Shown: positions 40,229 through 42,550 of the stretch, piece by piece
Position numbering within the stretch: the first letter of the stretch is position 1
Layout of the letters: every line of letters starts with the position of its first letter
Source: Candidatus Sphingobacterium stercorigallinarum
GTDB taxonomy: Bacteria > Bacteroidota > Bacteroidia > Sphingobacteriales > Sphingobacteriaceae
DNA length: 42,550 nt
Assembly: GCA_019115805.1 (NCBI GenBank)
Contig: DXCW01000175.1
Coordinates: 1 to 42,550 of the forward strand
Direction: 5' to 3'
The notes under the pieces: generated by a model
What the model was told of the DNA's origin: nothing
The model's input: the letters and a program-made list of their open reading frames with translations, nothing else
Databases searched by the model: none
Made by a program: the position numbers and the translations under genes

Positions 40229-42550
40229 TCATTCTAAGGTGTATGTTCCCGACGGTATTTCGTAACGTCGATATTCACCTCTTGCCGGCAATTCCTTGAT
40301 GAGTGCGTCATATTTTGACAAGTTGATTTCCTCGTGTTTGGAAACCTCAAGAACAGCGTGGGTGTTTGCTGGCACCCGTATAGCTAACTTTAAGGTCCCT
40401 CCGCTCCTATCCCAGGCACTCTCGATCAGACCCGAGGGTGATTGGAATCGTGCCCTTACCCACTCTAAATCAGTAGCATAAGCAATCGGTGGAGCAATAA
40501 TAAAGCGAGTAAAACCGGGTGCGCCCGGCTTAATCCCTGCTAATCCGTCGATCATCCAGGCGCCGGGGTACAGGTACGAACTGTGTAATAAGGAATGTCC
40601 GGGTAAGTCTTTCTCCCACATTTCCCATATCGTTGTCGCACCATGGTTTTTCATAAAACCCCAACTTGGGTAGGTGGTTTTTGATGTCATGCTATAAATC
40701 AGGTCATTTCTACCCTCATCTCGCAGCCATTTAAACAACAAAGCTCCGCCAGTAATTCCGGCGTGAATGTGTCCATTTCTCTTGTTTATGATCTCATACT
40801 CTAATTGTTTTTTCACCTTTTGCACCAAGGCCTCTGGGACGACTCCAGCTAATAAAGCTACTGCTAGATTTGCCATCGATCCATCCGCGTAAGTTGACGT
40901 TTCTGGGTTGAAAAATTGATGATGGATCGCTTCAGCGGATCGGTCTGCCTGTTCCTCCCATTGGTTCGCCTGTGAAACATCACCCAGAATCCGCGCAATT
41001 TCTGCCGCTGTTCTCAGGTTATATACGCGATAGGAATTGTTAAATGCCCAGGTCTCAGGCTTATCATTATTCATGCCTTCTTCTGTGGCGCCTGGCCATA
41101 ACCAGTCTCCCAAAAAATCCCACTGACCGCCGAAGCGCATTAATAAATCATTTTCCACATGAGTGTCTAAAAACATCAACCATCTTTTGATCAGCTCATA
41201 ATTTTCGCTCAGCACCCGCGTATCCCCATAATGCTCGTACAAGAAATAAGGCAAGCTGACCACGATACCACCCCAGGCGGGGCCACCACCTCCCCAATAC
41301 GTAGGCGCAGTATGGGGGAGAGTGCCGTTGCCAAAGACCCGCCCACTTGTCACTGCCGTGCGCGCGTGACTCGTGTCGCGCATATTTCCCACCATGGGCT
41401 CGGTCCCTTGCACATCCCGCCAATCCTCCATCCATTTGGTGTAAAAGGCTCCGAGCTGATAATTCATCATGCCTGTCTCACTCGTCGCATGCGCATCACC
41501 GCCGTAGCCCATGCGCTCTCGCTGTGGACAATCGACGATAAAACCACCGATAGATAGGTTCTCGAATGTCCACTTGATACGATCATACAGCCAGTTCTGG
41601 AGCGAGTCTGAGCTGTCAAATTCACTGGCTTCGCGGAAATCGGTTCGAATCATCCAACCTTCAATATCGGAAATCTTGGGCCGGTCTTTTAATCCTTTAA
41701 TGGTAATCCAGCGACCGGAGCTGTAATTAAACCGATTGCGAAACTCCCCTTCTCCTGATGGACCGATAACGAATGCACTGTGTAAGTTAAACGTCATGTC
41801 CTCCTCGGGGCGCTCCGAATACAAGAACCGTACGGTATCTCCCTCTTCACCTCGTACTTTTACTCGCGTCCATCCGGCAAAGTTTTCTCCCAAATCCACC
41901 TTATAACTGCCATCCGATAATTGTTTAATTGACTTTGGCACTAGCCGTTTCCTTTTTTTATTCCCCACACTATTGCTCGCCGAAATCTCCAAATCCAATG
42001 CATACACCGCTACATTCGACCACTGAGAATCATCATAGTCAACAGCATTCCATTGCGGGTCCGCTTTGCGGTCATCCCAGAGCTCTCCACCCATCTTCCA
42101 AAAATCCCACGAACCCAGCAGTTTATTAGGAGAGTCTTTATACCTCCAAGTCTCATCGGTTTGCAACGTTAAAATCGGATCTTCATTAAGCGTTAAACCG
42201 GGGTAGATCGCCAGTTGAGCGGCGACCATCGGCAGTAAAGGACGGCTGCCTCCTAGATCGTACGCCGGGAAGATCGACCAAGAGGTCCCTAACCACAATC
42301 CAATCACATTCTTTCCCTTTTTTAAGTAGCGCGCCACGTCGTACATGACATATCGAGCACGCTTAGTGTGGTCGCTCACCACCGGAGCTAGCACTTCTTC
42401 GCCGACTCGTTGACCATTGACATATAACTCATGGTAACCGATCGAGGCCACGTATAAATGCGCTTTTTCTCCTACCCGATCCAATTCAAATGATTTTCTC
42501 AACCAAGGATCCCACAGATTACAATCTTCTTTTGAGGGATCGAACGAATC
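40229..42550 (-). CDS. Alpha-L-rhamnosidase GH78, 5' end cut by window edge
   Basis: At least 773 residues of a GH78 enzyme; the frame stays open to the window edge, 16 codons beyond an internal TTG at 42502, so the N-terminus (and any signal peptide) is missing. Visible are the lectin-like domain (HLYVASIGYHELYVNGQRVGEE), the segment DLGENFAGWTRVKVRG, and the catalytic-domain motif DCPQRERMGYGGDAH. Compared with the GH78 gene downstream (DCPQRDERLGWTGD), one acidic residue is lacking: RER instead of RDER, a form seen in other GH78 subgroups. The C-terminal SYLYPGAWMIDGLAGIKP region is typical. It is the most upstream of the three rhamnosidase genes here. Confidence 0.9.
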   Translation of the reverse strand, partial: DSFDPSKEDCNLWDPWLRKSFELDRVGEKAHLYVASIGYHELYVNGQRVGEEVLAPVVSDHTKRARYVMYDVARYLKKGKNVIGLWLGTSWSIFPAYDLGGSRPLLPMVAAQLAIYPGLTLNEDPILTLQTDETWRYKDSPNKLLGSWDFWKMGGELWDDRKADPQWNAVDYDDSQWSNVAVYALDLEISASNSVGNKKRKRLVPKSIKQLSDGSYKVDLGENFAGWTRVKVRGEEGDTVRFLYSERPEEDMTFNLHSAFVIGPSGEGEFRNRFNYSSGRWITIKGLKDRPKISDIEGWMIRTDFREASEFDSSDSLQNWLYDRIKWTFENLSIGGFIVDCPQRERMGYGGDAHATSETGMMNYQLGAFYTKWMEDWRDVQGTEPMVGNMRDTSHARTAVTSGRVFGNGTLPHTAPTYWGGGGPAWGGIVVSLPYFLYEHYGDTRVLSENYELIKRWLMFLDTHVENDLLMRFGGQWDFLGDWLWPGATEEGMNNDKPETWAFNNSYRVYNLRTAAEIARILGDVSQANQWEEQADRSAEAIHHQFFNPETSTYADGSMANLAVALLAGVVPEALVQKVKKQLEYEIINKRNGHIHAGITGGALLFKWLRDEGRNDLIYSMTSKTTYPSWGFMKNHGATTIWEMWEKDLPGHSLLHSSYLYPGAWMIDGLAGIKPGAPGFTRFIIAPPIAYATDLEWVRARFQSPSGLIESAWDRSGGTLKLAIRVPANTHAVLEVSKHEEINLSKYDALIKELPARGEYRRYEIPSGTYTLE

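Overview
The window looks like chromosomal DNA of a Bacteroidota bacterium, most likely Sphingobacteriaceae (Sphingobacterium/Parapedobacter/Olivibacter-like). The evidence is the gene set (CarboxypepD_reg-type TonB receptor, lipoproteins with SusC/D-phylum style lipoboxes, DUF4136, the short glgA-like gene beside panC, GntR-LacI type sugar regulator, a series of GH78 enzymes) and the repeated TAnnTTTG-like -7 promoter elements typical of this phylum. It is mostly core metabolism with two accessory blocks. I see no phage, transposase, CRISPR, rRNA or tRNA.

Layout. 1-3170: surface-glycan glycosyltransferases, with three related family-2 enzymes (one cut by the left edge, on the minus strand) and one GT4 enzyme. 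3171-3778: a gene-poor stretch holding a possible 35-codon membrane peptide gene with its own promoter, and a decayed Kelch-like remnant. 3779-8965: SixA phosphatase, DUF255 thioredoxin-fold protein plus SlyD-like isomerase, MnmD-like tRNA methyltransferase, and a dicarboxylate symporter. 9198-14597: cytochrome c maturation genes ccmE (with a cysteine in place of the heme-binding histidine) and ccmF, a DUF2520 Rossmann protein, and an FMN glutamate-synthase-like membrane protein. 14645-21000: MarR regulator, membrane-anchored hypothetical, YafV omega-amidase, short-chain polyprenyl synthase, GT4, DUF59 protein, UvrC. 21067-25334: penicillin-binding protein 1A, TetA-like MFS exporter, IspF. 25472-27854: a one-domain GT5 (glycogen-synthase-like) protein divergent from panC-panD.

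27913-31890 is the block I find most interesting: a small His-rich membrane protein, a TonB-dependent receptor with a CxxC pair in its plug, a periplasmic thioredoxin-fold protein overlapping the receptor stop codon, and then an FKBP-type lipoprotein. Together these suggest envelope metal or cofactor uptake coupled to thiol redox; this is inference. 32066-34323: NAD synthetase and a DUF4136 lipoprotein.

34342-42550: a rhamnoside-degradation locus on the minus strand, with at least two GH78 alpha-L-rhamnosidases, a third six-hairpin rhamnosidase-like enzyme, and a GntR-type regulator at the 3' end. The last enzyme runs off the right edge, and SusC/SusD partners, if any, would lie beyond it. 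Several genes have a promoter-like -7 element only 3-4 nt from the start codon, suggesting leaderless transcripts.
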